Below are positions 1 through 7,918 of a stretch of 10,340 bases of DNA, piece after piece. Below the pieces are notes generated by a model. That model was given only the letters and a program-made list of their open reading frames with translations, was not told the DNA's origin and did no database searches. Made by a program: the position numbers and the translations under genes. Source of the DNA: Phoronis ovalis (taxonomy: Eukaryota; Phoronida; Phoronidae); assembly GCA_028565635.1 (NCBI GenBank), contig JAOXYB010064868.1, positions 1-10,340 on the forward strand, in the 5' to 3' direction. The stretch's first letter is position 1; each line of letters begins with the position of its first letter.

Positions 1-5
1 ATAAC

Positions 6-216
6 CTGTGCATGGTAAATAAATGTGGGGAAATTTTACGAACCTTAATTTTCTGTCGTAAAGGCGTTTTCCAAGAAATACATCCTGTGATTTTAAACGA
101 ATATTTATTGAAAATATACTCTGTGGTAAATACCCAACAAGAAAACAACAGAAAAGTATATACTCTGTGGTAAATAAGGCTTTGAGAAGCTTGGAAACAT
201 TTATCCTGTGGTAAAT
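6..216. repeat. Degenerate ladder of CTGTGGTAAAT motifs
   Basis: The 11-mer CTGTGGTAAAT occurs exactly at 121-131, 165-175 and 206-216. The first two copies share the longer TATACTCTGTGGTAAAT (115-131, 159-175). Weaker versions lie at 6-20 (CTGTG, 3-bp insertion, GGTAAAT), 53-62 (CTGTCGTAAA) and 85-95 (CTGTGATTTTA). Starts are spaced roughly 32-47 bp apart and the sequence between motifs is not conserved. This looks like the eroded edge of a minisatellite or satellite that probably continues left of the window. I infer no function. Confidence 0.6.
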
Positions 217-280
217 GCGGGAGCTGAAAAAAGGGGGTCTATTGGGGGGCACATATAGATACCTAGATAGTGACTTTGAA

Positions 281-315
281 TGGTAGTATCCCCCGGGGGG
301 AATTCCCAATTCCAA
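281..315. repeat. CCCCCGGGGG palindrome, probable repeat edge
   Basis: A perfect CCCCCGGGGG palindrome at 290-299 stands in strongly AT-rich DNA and is followed by GGAATTCCC. Similar CCCGGG cores recur at 5021, 5285, 7467 and 10159. They may mark ends of a dispersed repeat family, but the boundaries cannot be set from one window. Confidence 0.35.
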
Positions 316-818
316 AAACTTAATATTCACTTTTCAGTATTACTGAGCCTGTAAGTAGTTCTTAAAATGATCTTAAATTATCTGATAATGGGAATTCGAT
401 AGACAACCACGTCGCTAAACATATAAAAAATGTATCGTGATCTAGGTAAAGGTAATTGATTCTTTAATGAGGGTCAACTCCCTCATGCGTTGTAAACAAT
501 GAAACGGTAATTTGTTTTAGCCGTCGGCGCGGAACGTTTAATTTTCTAATTCGACAGTAAATAGTGCTATTAATTCACCATTCACCAGTTTTCAAAAACA
601 ATTCACCAAAATATAAATTCACAAACTCACAAATATTCTTATAAATCCAGGCTCTTCTTTCTGACTTTTAGAGGTTTTTAGACGAAAAGTATGTATTATT
701 TATTTATTTATTGACTTAATTATGAGATTTGTTGTATGTTTTAATTTCCAAAGCACGTTCACTGTCTTCAAATCAATGCTTCAATTCCAGAGACGTTTTG
801 TGTGATTATACCTTTAAT
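316..818. other. AT-rich stretch with no gene recognised
   Basis: No coding frame, splice-site pair or RNA gene is convincing here on either strand. The visible structure is a short run of TATT/TTTA repeats at about 694-712 and several TTCACCA/TTCACAA words between 575 and 630. Both are ordinary for DNA of this composition. Confidence 0.5.
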
Positions 819-895
819 TAGGTTGCACAGCAGATGCAACCTATTGAGATTGTATATTTTTTCTCTATTTTTCTTTTTTTCTTTTTTTTTCTTCC
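819..895. repeat. Hairpin (GGTTGCA) plus pyrimidine tract, start of dispersed repeat
   Basis: TAGGTTGCA (819-827) and TGCAACCTA (835-843) form a perfect 9-bp stem around a 7-nt loop, followed at 855-895 by an almost pure pyrimidine tract of T with scattered C. Hairpin, pyrimidine tract and the AGGTCA-rich field that follows look like one repeat unit starting at the hairpin. The right end is unclear, but it meets the retroelement remnant near 1465. This unity is inferred from layout only. Confidence 0.5.
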
Positions 896-987
896 AATTT
901 TCAAACGTCTATATTTTAGAAAAGCTTTGAGCTACAAGTACTAAACTTGATGTGTGGACTTAGTAGGGAGAGGGACATACAAAAATT

Positions 988-1462
988 AGGTCAGGGGTCA
1001 ATTTGAGGTCACTAGGTCAAATTTCAAAAATGTCTCAAAGCCCTCAAAAATGATGGTATATGGTCACCTAAAGGTAAACAAGATGATCTTTGAGGTATTT
1101 TATTGGTCAAAAGGTCAGATTTTTTATTTTTAGCATGTTTTTGGCTAATTTAATAAGGAAGAGTGTCTAAATCAGGACAGAGTGGCGCTACAGTCATATA
1201 ATTTGACATATGACATCCCTGGGGTAAGTTAGCTGACCTTAAAGCTCAAAAGGTCATTCAAAGGTCAAATCTTAAAATTGTATTTAACTTCGAAAATGAT
1301 GGTTTATGTTATTTACAGGTAATTTACGGGTCATATGGTCATTTTGAGGTCAAAATGTCAAAAAAATTGATTTCCAGAAATTTAATGGAAAGTTCAAAAA
1401 TGAAGTTAAAAAGTCATTTAGAGGTTATCTTAGCTGACTTTGAGTTAGTTATTCAGAGGTCA
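988..1462 (+). repeat. AGGTCA half-site-rich repeat field
   Basis: AGGTCA occurs on the plus strand at 988, 1006, 1014, 1112, 1251, 1262, 1347 and 1457, with GGGTCA at 995 and 1328, TGGTCA at 1061, 1104 and 1336, and TGACCT at 1234. By base composition fewer than one AGGTCA would be expected here. Some pairs match nuclear-receptor direct-repeat spacings: 988/995 is DR1, 1006/1014 is DR2 and 1251/1262 is DR5. The motifs sit in loosely repeating phrases such as TTGAGGTCA and AAAGGTCA, which suggests a degenerate internally repetitive element. Receptor binding is possible but untested. Confidence 0.6.
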
Positions 1463-1465
1463 AAC

Positions 1466-1945
1466 AATCAAAATTTATTTTGTACTCTCTCGATACAATG
1501 TTTTGCGTTGAAGCCCCAGACTTCTACCCCATAGGTTAAAATTGGTAACACCATTGTATCAAACAAACTGAATAATAAGTCAAACGATAAGTAATCACAT
1601 TTATAGTATACGGATTTGATTAAATTAACTGCTTTTAAAAGCAAGTGATTCTTGGGTCAATGTCCAACACAATTTTGGTGTAAAAAATAATCCCAAGTAT
1701 TTGTAAAAAGGTACTACTGACACACTACTACCATTAAATGACGATTTTTCATACTTCCTGTACCTACCACCATTCCGGAAAATTATTATTTTAGTTTTAT
1801 CCAGATTAACCCCCATGCTCCATGTTCTACAGAATTTATGTAACTTATTTAGCATTCGTTGCAGCTCCAGACTAAAATCTGTATCCAGCTGACCAATATC
1901 ATCCGCAGACATTAACATCAAAAGGTTGGTAAACTGCTCAGACAC
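1466..1945 (-). pseudogene. Reverse transcriptase motif C to thumb, and C-terminal region
   Basis: The minus-strand frame from 1945 has LLMLMSADDIG, motif C with the usual Y/F-ADD altered to SADD but both Asp kept. Then come the family phrases FCRTWSMGVNLDKTKIIIF and FYKYLGLFF. After a stop near 1625 the coding sense continues as DTMVLPILTYGVEVWG (about 1560-1510) and IERVQNKF, ending near 1466. The order and spacing match the thumb and post-RT region of non-LTR elements. A frameshift near 1920-1970 separates it from motifs A and B. Confidence 0.88.
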
Positions 1946-2352
1946 ATCTTTAATGACTCATTTAGGTACGATATAAATAAAAGAGGACTTAACTCACAAC
2001 CTTGTCTTGTACCCATGTTGGTACTGAACGTTACAGTTAGATCGCCATTTTCATTCATTGACTTTAAAATACGGATAATTTTTCGATGAATTCCGTTTTT
2101 TATCAAAGAATACCAGAGTAGTCTATGCGGGACTGTATCAAATACAGATTTAAAGTCAACAAAACAGCAATAATATATACTTTTCTTTTTCGTAATGTAT
2201 TTCTGTACAATCGACTGTAACACAAAAATATGATCAAATGTAGAGTGATTTTTTCTACAACCTCCTTGTTCTTCAAGTAACCTGTCATTATTCTCTGCCA
2301 ATGTCGTCAACCGTTTATTTAGAATTTTTTCCAAAAATGTTATCAATAACAT
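1918..2352 (-). pseudogene. Reverse transcriptase core, motifs A and B
   Basis: This 144-codon minus-strand frame holds the fingers and palm of a non-LTR RT: KILNKRL, then EEQGGCRKNHSTFDHIF (the GFRK-ST-D motif), then CFVDFKSVFDTVPHRLLW (motif A, with the catalytic Asp in FVDF), then GTRQGCELSPLLF (motif B). The frame runs out just before motif C, which lies in a different frame next door. It would copy the element's own RNA at a nicked target if intact; here it is broken both up- and downstream. Confidence 0.92.
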
Positions 2353-2514
2353 TTATCAAAGATATGCCCCTATATATAGTTATTTGTATCATTTGTTGGA
2401 CCACTTTTATGAAGAGATATTATCAGACCATCACTCATACTACATCCAATATTTTATTATACAGTTGTTATTAAAGGGGCCAACTTTTCACTACTATTTT
2501 TGAGAAACTCCGCT

Positions 2515-2640
2515 TCAATTAATACCATCCATACCTGGCGCTTTGCCATTTTTCATCTCCATCAGAGCTTTTAATACTTCTTCCTCGGTTAAATCTTGCT
2601 GAAATTCATCTATATTTTCGCAATCAGCACAAAATCAGGA
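2515..2640 (-). pseudogene. Reverse transcriptase N-terminal segment (RT motif 1)
   Basis: Minus-strand translation of 2610-2518 gives 31 residues containing LTEEEVLKALMEMKNGKAPG followed by MDGIN. This is the conserved lead-in of non-LTR reverse transcriptases (consensus: V...L..LKNGKAPGxDGI). A TGA at 2517-2515 ends this frame. The family continuation (AEFLKNSS, then LIISLHKSGPTND, then NNY) is readable in other frames down to about 2380, so the sequence is frameshifted. A further shift in a TATATATA run near 2375 separates NNY from RGISLINV. Confidence 0.85.
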
Positions 2641-2905
2641 TTAATGAGGAAATTATTCACTGCCTCCTCCCAGGCTATATCAATATTAAAAACCCTCTGC
2701 TGTAATAATGATCAAAAATCTTTCTCCCAGTTTTCGGATGTTATACTGCTTCTTGTACCCTTGCGCCTGAATGATTTAAGGGCAGACCAACACTTGTTTT
2801 CGTATTTTAAACTTTGTCTAAGCTTCACCCTTCAGTCCTCCTTGTACTTATTTTGTTTCTCTGTACATTTTATTTTAAATATCTTTTTTGCTTCTAATTA
2901 TTTTT

Positions 2906-3840
2906 CTAAATTCTGATTTGACCTATTATTTCTAAGCGCATGAAGCAATTCATGTTTAACAAATTTTGATTCTCTACATTCCCTATTCCACTACTGTGGT
3001 TGATTATATATATCTTCCTCTTGTTGCTTATTAGCATATGACTTGCACCATTAGAGTAAATATTTCTAAGTGTTTCAACTGCCTTGTCTATCTTGCCTTC
3101 AGTTACGTATTCTTCACATTCAGGCCATTCTAGGCTATTAATAATATTACTCAAAAACAGCTCTGCTCTTTGTGGATTCCAATAACGCACACGCTCTTTT
3201 AATGTACCTGATTCTTGAACACTAAAAGAACACCGTAATTCTATATAGAGCGGGAGATGATCCGATATATCAAAATTAAGCACGTTAAAATATTTAATAC
3301 TGTTTGAGTAAAACATATTTGTTGTTACCAGAGCATAGTCTACGAGGCTGCATCCTCTAGATGAGACAAGTGTATATTTTCCTTGAGTATCATCACCATA
3401 TCTACCATTCAACATATGTAACTTAAGAGTTTTACACAAAGTTATAAGGTCTTTTCCAAAATTGTTCGGCTGAGTATCACTGTCTTGTGAATTGCGTGGT
3501 ATATCAAAATCATCTGCATCATACCATTCTTTAATAGGTAAGTTTTTTACATTGTCATCTACAATGAAATCTTTTAAATCTGAGGTTATAGCATTCATGT
3601 GAACAATAAAACAGAATTCTGCATTCTCCTGCTCACTCATTAATTTAATCAATTCATTTTCTATTATTAACACGCCATTTCCTTCATCTTCTCTCACATA
3701 CATGTATGTTCTTGAATGTTCTGGTGGTAAGTACACACAGACTGGTATAATGCTATTTTCTATATTTAAGAATTTTGATTTCAGTTTTAATATTACTGCA
3801 TAATTAAATGTTTGATGAATCCGCTGAATTCCATTTTTAA
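2906..3840 (-). pseudogene. Retrotransposon AP-type endonuclease, C-terminal half
   Basis: The open frame runs upstream of the first Met at 3736, with recognisable sequence from about 3840 (words such as VCVYLPPEHS near 3735). Conserved landmarks of the exonuclease-endonuclease-phosphatase fold follow in order: a degraded GDFNA-type motif that reads VHMNA, then the segment NGRYGDDTQGKYTLVSSRG, then VDYALV, then SDHLPLYIEL with the catalytic SDH triplet. The Asp of GDFN is gone (His instead), so the enzyme would be inactive even if expressed. The frame ends at a stop near 2906 before linking to the RT. Such endonucleases nick target DNA for target-primed reverse transcription. Confidence 0.85.
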
Positions 3841-3850
3841 TTCTATTTTC

Positions 3851-4250
3851 TATTATCTAGATATGGGTATTTAATAAGAGGATATTTGAATGTTGTTTGC
3901 TTAGCCTGCTCCTGTTTTCAAGAGCCTGTATCCCAACTTTTACTTTAAAGACTGCTGATCTACACATTATAATAAACTTCTTTCAAACAGAGACATGCCA
4001 GTAAAATAATTTTAAGCTGGCTAGTACTGTTTGGGGGTAACTTATTCACACTTTAAACTTTGAGTTTAATTTTTGGTAGTTAAGTGAAAAAGATAGACTA
4101 GTAAACATTAGTACCTTTCATAAAATGCATAATTTTGCTATGTTATTTTTTCAAGTAACTGTATGGTTTAAAATTTGGCAAGAAGTAATTTCGTGCAGAA
4201 GGCTTCTTGGCACCTTAAGGAACATTGTAATTGTACAGTTACTATTGCAG
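3851..4250. other. No gene recognised; possible upstream intron of SRFBP1-like exon
   Basis: AT-rich DNA between the truncated 5' edge of the retroelement and the exon at 4251. An open frame begins at ATG 4125 and reads into that exon, but its first 42 residues resemble nothing I recognise, and an AG splice acceptor sits exactly where similarity to SRFBP1 begins. I therefore treat this stretch as intron. No preceding exon was identified. Confidence 0.4.
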
Positions 4251-4339
4251 GTTGTCTCTATGAGGAAAAAGATCAAAGCTGTCAAAGTTCAAGCAGTGCA
4301 CAGACTGACAAGGCAAATAAAAGTACTCAGGTCTAAGAA
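4251..4339 (+). CDS. SRFBP1: Putative SRFBP1/BUD22-family exon (basic N-terminal region), partial
   Basis: The exon encodes VVSMRKKIKAVKVQAV followed by HRLTRQIKVLRSKK. This aligns without gaps to the N-terminal basic stretch of serum response factor-binding protein 1 as I remember it (VVKMRKEVKR..., ...RKLVRSVGRLKSKKG). MRK, the L-x-R pattern and the closing SKK are shared and most differences are conservative. An acceptor (TACTATTGCAG) precedes codon phase 0 at 4251. A donor GTATGT at 4340-4345 follows the second base of the last Lys codon. SRFBP1 is a nuclear protein with a BUD22 domain, linked in animals to SRF-dependent transcription; yeast Bud22 acts in small-subunit ribosome biogenesis. 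No flanking exon was found in the window, so this may be an exon between long introns or a stray duplicate. The match is short, and any Lys-rich helix is an alternative. Confidence 0.5.
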
Positions 4340-4345
4340 GTATGT

Positions 4346-5020
4346 ATTATTATCATAGACACCGACTAGGCCTTTGGGGATTGTGACATTTTTGGTAATG
4401 ATATTTGGCTGGGGAAATAGAAATAAGATTCAGTTGGATAAATAGCTTCTTTTAATGTCCTGATGTGTACAAGACATGAGACATGGGTATTGCCCTTCCC
4501 TGAAACTGTGTTAAAATAAACTTTTATTTTTAAAAGTTTCTAAGCTGTCAGTTTTGACTTGCATACATGTTTTATTACAGAGGTATCATAAAATTTATTT
4601 CTTAAGCCAAAGCAAGACAAAATTGATTTGAAGCATCTGGTATCATAACAACTGCTTCTTGTGGCTATATATTAATTTCTCTACCGGCCATCGTTTTGTC
4701 ATCCTAAGGAATTTTGTTTGGCCTTGCATTCCGCCAAAAATGGTGGCTTACCGTTCTGACAAAATACCTCTTTGTTTATAAGGTAAAATCAGACGCTGGA
4801 CGCGTTTCATATTCTTCTGGCCGTTTTTTATTGACTGATGACGTCATGTCTTAGTTCTTACTCAAAGACGAAATCCGACCTCTAATGGCAGGTGTTACTC
4901 ACAAAGATTGCACCTGCAATGTCACGAGTGACTCACAGAGATTCTATAGATAGAAATCTAATGCACATGTGTAACTCCGCCAAAACGATAAGATTACCCT
5001 TTTCAAGATTGTAGATTGTT
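4346..5020. other. No exon recognised; repeat-like, with bZIP-type sites
   Basis: No coding frame is convincing. Visible elements are an 8-bp inverted repeat TTTTGTCA (4694-4701) / TGACAAAA (4757-4764), a full CRE palindrome at 4838-4847, a GCAGGTG/CACCTGC stem (4888-4894 / 4911-4917) and an imperfect 17-bp direct repeat (4893-4909 and 4927-4943) around TTACTCAC/TGACTCAC. If the exon at 4251-4339 is real, this is intron. Confidence 0.4.
4838..4935. promoter_or_regulatory. CRE palindrome and AP-1 consensus pair
   Basis: ATGACGTCAT at 4838-4847 is a perfect 10-bp palindrome containing the CREB/ATF site TGACGTCA. TGACTCA at 4929-4935 is the exact AP-1 consensus. No TATA box, initiator or adjacent first exon supports a promoter, so only the motifs themselves are claimed. 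Confidence 0.3.
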
Positions 5021-5290
5021 CCCGGGTTGTTTACAGGGAGGAAGCTCCATCCAACCTTTAAACCCCTTAATCCCATTTTGGATTTTGGACTGATGTCCCT
5101 GATGACACGGCCCTTTTCGGAAAATACGGGAATGAAAAGGAAATTTCAAGTTTTTTAATTTTAATCAGAGTGTAGTGAAATTGCAACCGCTTTCAGAACG
5201 TCCTGCTCGAAAAAGTATCCCTTTTCAGAATTTTGGACAATAAGAACGATGAAAACCACATCCCTGGTCAATAAGAGTCAGTGCCCCGGG
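5021..5290. repeat. Segment bounded by CCCGGG palindromes, probable dispersed repeat
   Basis: CCCGGG at 5021-5026 and CCCCGGG at 5284-5290 bracket about 270 bp whose interior is richer in GGGA/CCCTTTTC words than its surroundings (CCCTTTTCGG near 5110, CCCTTTTCAG near 5220). The pattern suggests a non-autonomous repeat with GC-rich palindromic ends. No terminal inverted repeat beyond the palindromes, and no clear target duplication, was seen. Confidence 0.35.
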
Positions 5291-5390
5291 CAACAAATAC
5301 TACGTTTTGTAAATGGGGGTGTTATGTGTTCTTTATTTCATCATAATCATCATTGCAAAAAAGAAAAAAATTCATTCAGAACATATTTGA

Positions 5391-5473
5391 AATTTTAATT
5401 TTATTCACGTCCCCGGACAATTTCATTCATGTTTGCAATTTTAATTTCGTCGGACAATTTCATTCATGTTTGC
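5391..5473 (+). repeat. Two-copy tandem repeat with a 23-bp perfect core
   Basis: Copy 1 (5391-5436, 46 bp) and copy 2 (5437-5473, 37 bp) both start with AATTTTAATTT and end with an identical 23-bp core beginning CGGACAATTTCATTC (5414-5436 and 5451-5473). Copy 1 carries about 9 extra bases before the core. A third start, CAATTTTAGCTTTG, follows at 5476. The perfect core suggests a recent local duplication. Confidence 0.75.
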
Positions 5474-5633
5474 GGCAATTTTAGCTTTGTTCACATATCG
5501 CGAAACAAAACGTTACCACTTGATATACTTTAACATATAGCGGATTTCACTCAGCTGCGAACCTTTCACGCCGGTTGCTGATCCAGGTTACATTAGCTCA
5601 ACCTTAGATTAGATTCTTCGTATATCTGTTTCA

Positions 5634-5990
5634 GTTTTTTTATAATAGCTTTATGTTTTTTCACATATTATTTGTTAGTATAATATTTAGCTACGTTGCG
5701 TTATTTCTTTAACATAGCAGATCTAAACTAATTTTATTTGTCGCCGCCTTTTAAATCATTTTTTGTGGGTGGGCGCCAGGGCAGCACTTTGTTTGTGTAC
5801 GTTTGCTGGCTATATGTCACAATCCGTCATGATCATCATTGTGTATGGTTGAGCGGTATAGTTTTTATATGATAGCTTTAAAGTTTAATTTTATTTTGTC
5901 AGTATAATATTTAGTTACGTTGCGTGATTTTGTATTTTTATTTCTTGCATGGAAAGGCAATTATTACAAGCAATGTATAGTTGAGCAGTA
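5634..5990 (+). repeat. Interleaved direct repeats (two families)
   Basis: A 24-bp word starting AGTATAATATTTAG and ending TACGTTGCG occurs at 5677-5700 and 5901-5924 with one mismatch. It is preceded in both places by a TTTTTATA/ATAGCTTTA phrase (about 5634-5653 and 5862-5880), so the copies are about 70 bp long and about 225 bp apart. A second word, TGTATRGTTGAGCRGTA, occurs at 5842-5858 and 5974-5990. This looks like a degenerate tandem array or an internally duplicated element. Confidence 0.65.
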
Positions 5991-6743
5991 TTGAATCACT
6001 AAATTTGAAGTAAGGAATGTAGATTCTACTAGTAAAATCCGGAATCTTCAATTTGCGTCTTAACTTATAACATTTAAAATTTCAAAATTAATAATTTTAA
6101 TGACCATTTTTTGTAAACAATAAATACATATTTTATATCTTGTGTGTCTATAACATTTGGAATGTTCATTTCCTGAATAATTTCAAATAACCTAACATTT
6201 AATCTTTACATAACCTTTTGACCTCAAAGTCATAATAGGCACCATGTCCTAGCATTTATGCTCTGGCCTTGTACGTTAAAATATAATTCTTATATTAAAA
6301 CCTAACAGCTGTGAAACTTTCATAAACTATCTTTACATCTAGATGTATAAAAATGGGCAAATGTTTTGTTATGCAAACTGTTGTGACTAATTTGGCAATT
6401 CATGTGTTGACAAAACTACCTAATTTAAAACAATCAGCATAAAACAAACTAACAAAATTTGAACGTCAGTTTATATTTTAAAACTTGCAAAAAAATATAG
6501 GGAAATAATATCATTAGCAGTATTAGATAATTGACAACGTAAACAAACTGTAACAGGGAAAGCAAAACTATAGAATAATTAGTCCGACTACATATACGAG
6601 CATCTAAAACTACAAACAAAAAACCCTGTTGTTATCTTAATCGAAAGAATATTGTCTTTTTTAAATACATAACGTGCCGACCTACACCTGCTTTCAAACA
6701 ACAATTCTTGCAATATCACCTAAACCTGCCCACAAGAATGGAT

Positions 6744-6773
6744 AAAGGGCAGTATCTGTACAGGCTGCCCTTT
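6744..6773. other. Perfect 9-bp hairpin with palindromic loop
   Basis: AAAGGGCAG (6744-6752) pairs with CTGCCCTTT (6765-6773). The 12-nt interval between them contains the palindrome CTGTACAG (6756-6763). It could be the centre of a palindromic repeat. No role is assigned. Confidence 0.5.
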
Positions 6774-7193
6774 TATTTATCAGGTACAGGCTAGGGTGAC
6801 ACGAAATAAACAGAACACTTCGAGTACTGTCCCTTCTTCAGTACTATTTCAGCAGTAAAACAACTTATACTTTTCAAAAATAAACTCAATTATGTATTTA
6901 AAAACAAAAGCTGTTTTTAATTTGAATTGTATCTCTTACGACTGATAGCCAACATAGATGTATAATCATATTTTGGTTCAAAAATTCTCCCTGACTGAAT
7001 ATCAAAATAAGGTCCGACTCAGTTAAACATGTGTAACAATATACAGGTTTGCTAAAGAAAGCAAGTTTAGTGTTGAAATAAATCTTACAACATAGCTTTG
7101 TATTCAGAAAGTAAAAAATTGCAATAATAAATTCTTTAATAAGTGATCTTAAAATATCTCAAATAGACAAATGTTTGTTCATTTTTGATTTTC

Positions 7194-7214
7194 GCTCCTA
7201 CCGTTTTTAGGAGC
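7194..7214. other. Perfect 7-bp hairpin
   Basis: GCTCCTA (7194-7200) and TAGGAGC (7208-7214) form a tight stem with a 7-nt loop (CCGTTTT). It is locally GC-rich in AT-rich DNA. No T-run or gene context indicates a function. Confidence 0.4.
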
Positions 7215-7918
7215 TTGGGCAAACTTAACAAATGTTTATTATGAAACCGAAAACAAGTGTTTCAACTACAGTAGAAAAATTTAGAATGTTTTCAGGTCTA
7301 GTACGGGATTTTAATTTATGGTATAACACAGGAGGACCGGAAATAAATGCACCAAGTTTTAAGTTGTATAAAAGTTTGATTTAAAAAAAAATACTTTCCA
7401 GAATGAACACAAATAAACGTAATTCAAGTCTAACTAGGAATACTATGACATTATTACAATTTCTCTCCCGGGGGTTTTATCCTTCGAACGTAGGAATCGT
7501 CTCTTCGTATACATTCTGTACAAACGTATTCTGAGAATATCTCCTTGGCCTGGCCTGGGGCAATCCTGATTTTTAAAATAAGTAGCTATATAGCTGGTTT
7601 GTAAACTAGCATTTTAAGATTTTTTTAAATAAATCAATTATACCTTCTGATAAAGGAAATATTCTGAAATTTAGTATTTTCCGATGATTTAATTGTTCCT
7701 TAATTGAGAAATGAAAAATAATCTCAGTAATGAAAATATTTGAAATATCAAATTCTAGATCTGAAAACATTCAAGATGGCCGCAAAAACAATATAAATGC
7801 ATGCCAACTATTGCAGCTAAGACACCATCAAATGCAATATTATGGGATATGTTCATTTCTTGACGCATATACCTGCGTACACTTTTTGATAAATATATAT
7901 AGCAATCAGGCTGTATAG

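Larger units (their letters stand above)
1466..3850 (-). mobile_element. Decayed non-LTR retrotransposon, truncated at both ends
   Basis: Read on the minus strand, the order is AP-type endonuclease C-terminal half (about 3840-2906), linker, then reverse transcriptase (about 2640-1466). This is the layout of an ORF2 protein of APE-type LINEs. Frameshifts and stops break it near 2906-3000, 2515, 2360-2390 and 1920-1970. The N-terminal half of the endonuclease, any ORF1 and the 5' UTR are absent. The last recognisable coding words, PILTYGVEVWG and then IERVQNKF, end near 1466, where the AGGTCA repeat begins, so the 3' UTR and tail are missing too. The clade is not resolved; the motifs suit the broad CR1/Jockey/I grouping. 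There are no intact frames, so it is not mobile by itself. Confidence 0.9.
5991..7918. other. Long AT-rich stretch with no gene recognised
   Basis: No exon-like frame with convincing protein similarity was found on either strand; the short open frame at 7730-7918 has no recognisable domain. Local structures are hairpins at 6744-6773 and 7194-7214, a CCCGGGGG palindrome at 7467-7474, an AAGATGGCCGC motif at 7773-7783 and a TATAGCAAT direct repeat (7898-7906, 7914-7922). The stretch is most simply intron or intergenic DNA. Confidence 0.5.

Noticed and set aside
1-220. Motif ladder as a CRISPR-like array
   Set aside because: The repeats are only about 11 bp, degenerate and irregularly spaced, and the context is eukaryotic.
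819-843. Hairpin as part of a tRNA or other RNA gene
   Set aside because: No cloverleaf partner arms, B box or conserved anticodon arm nearby.
2103-2288. Second minus-strand frame inside the RT region
   Set aside because: Out-of-frame shadow of the RT core frame that contains motifs A and B.
2596-2916. Plus-strand 106-codon open frame with hydrophobic C-terminus
   Set aside because: It is antisense to the retrotransposon linker and RT motif 1, whose minus-strand reading gives clear family motifs.
4125-4250. ATG at 4125 as the start of the SRFBP1-like protein
   Set aside because: The 42 residues it adds show no similarity to the family, and a splice acceptor lies exactly where similarity starts.
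7730-7918. Plus-strand 62-codon open frame
   Set aside because: Low-complexity AT-rich coding, no domain, no splice or promoter context.
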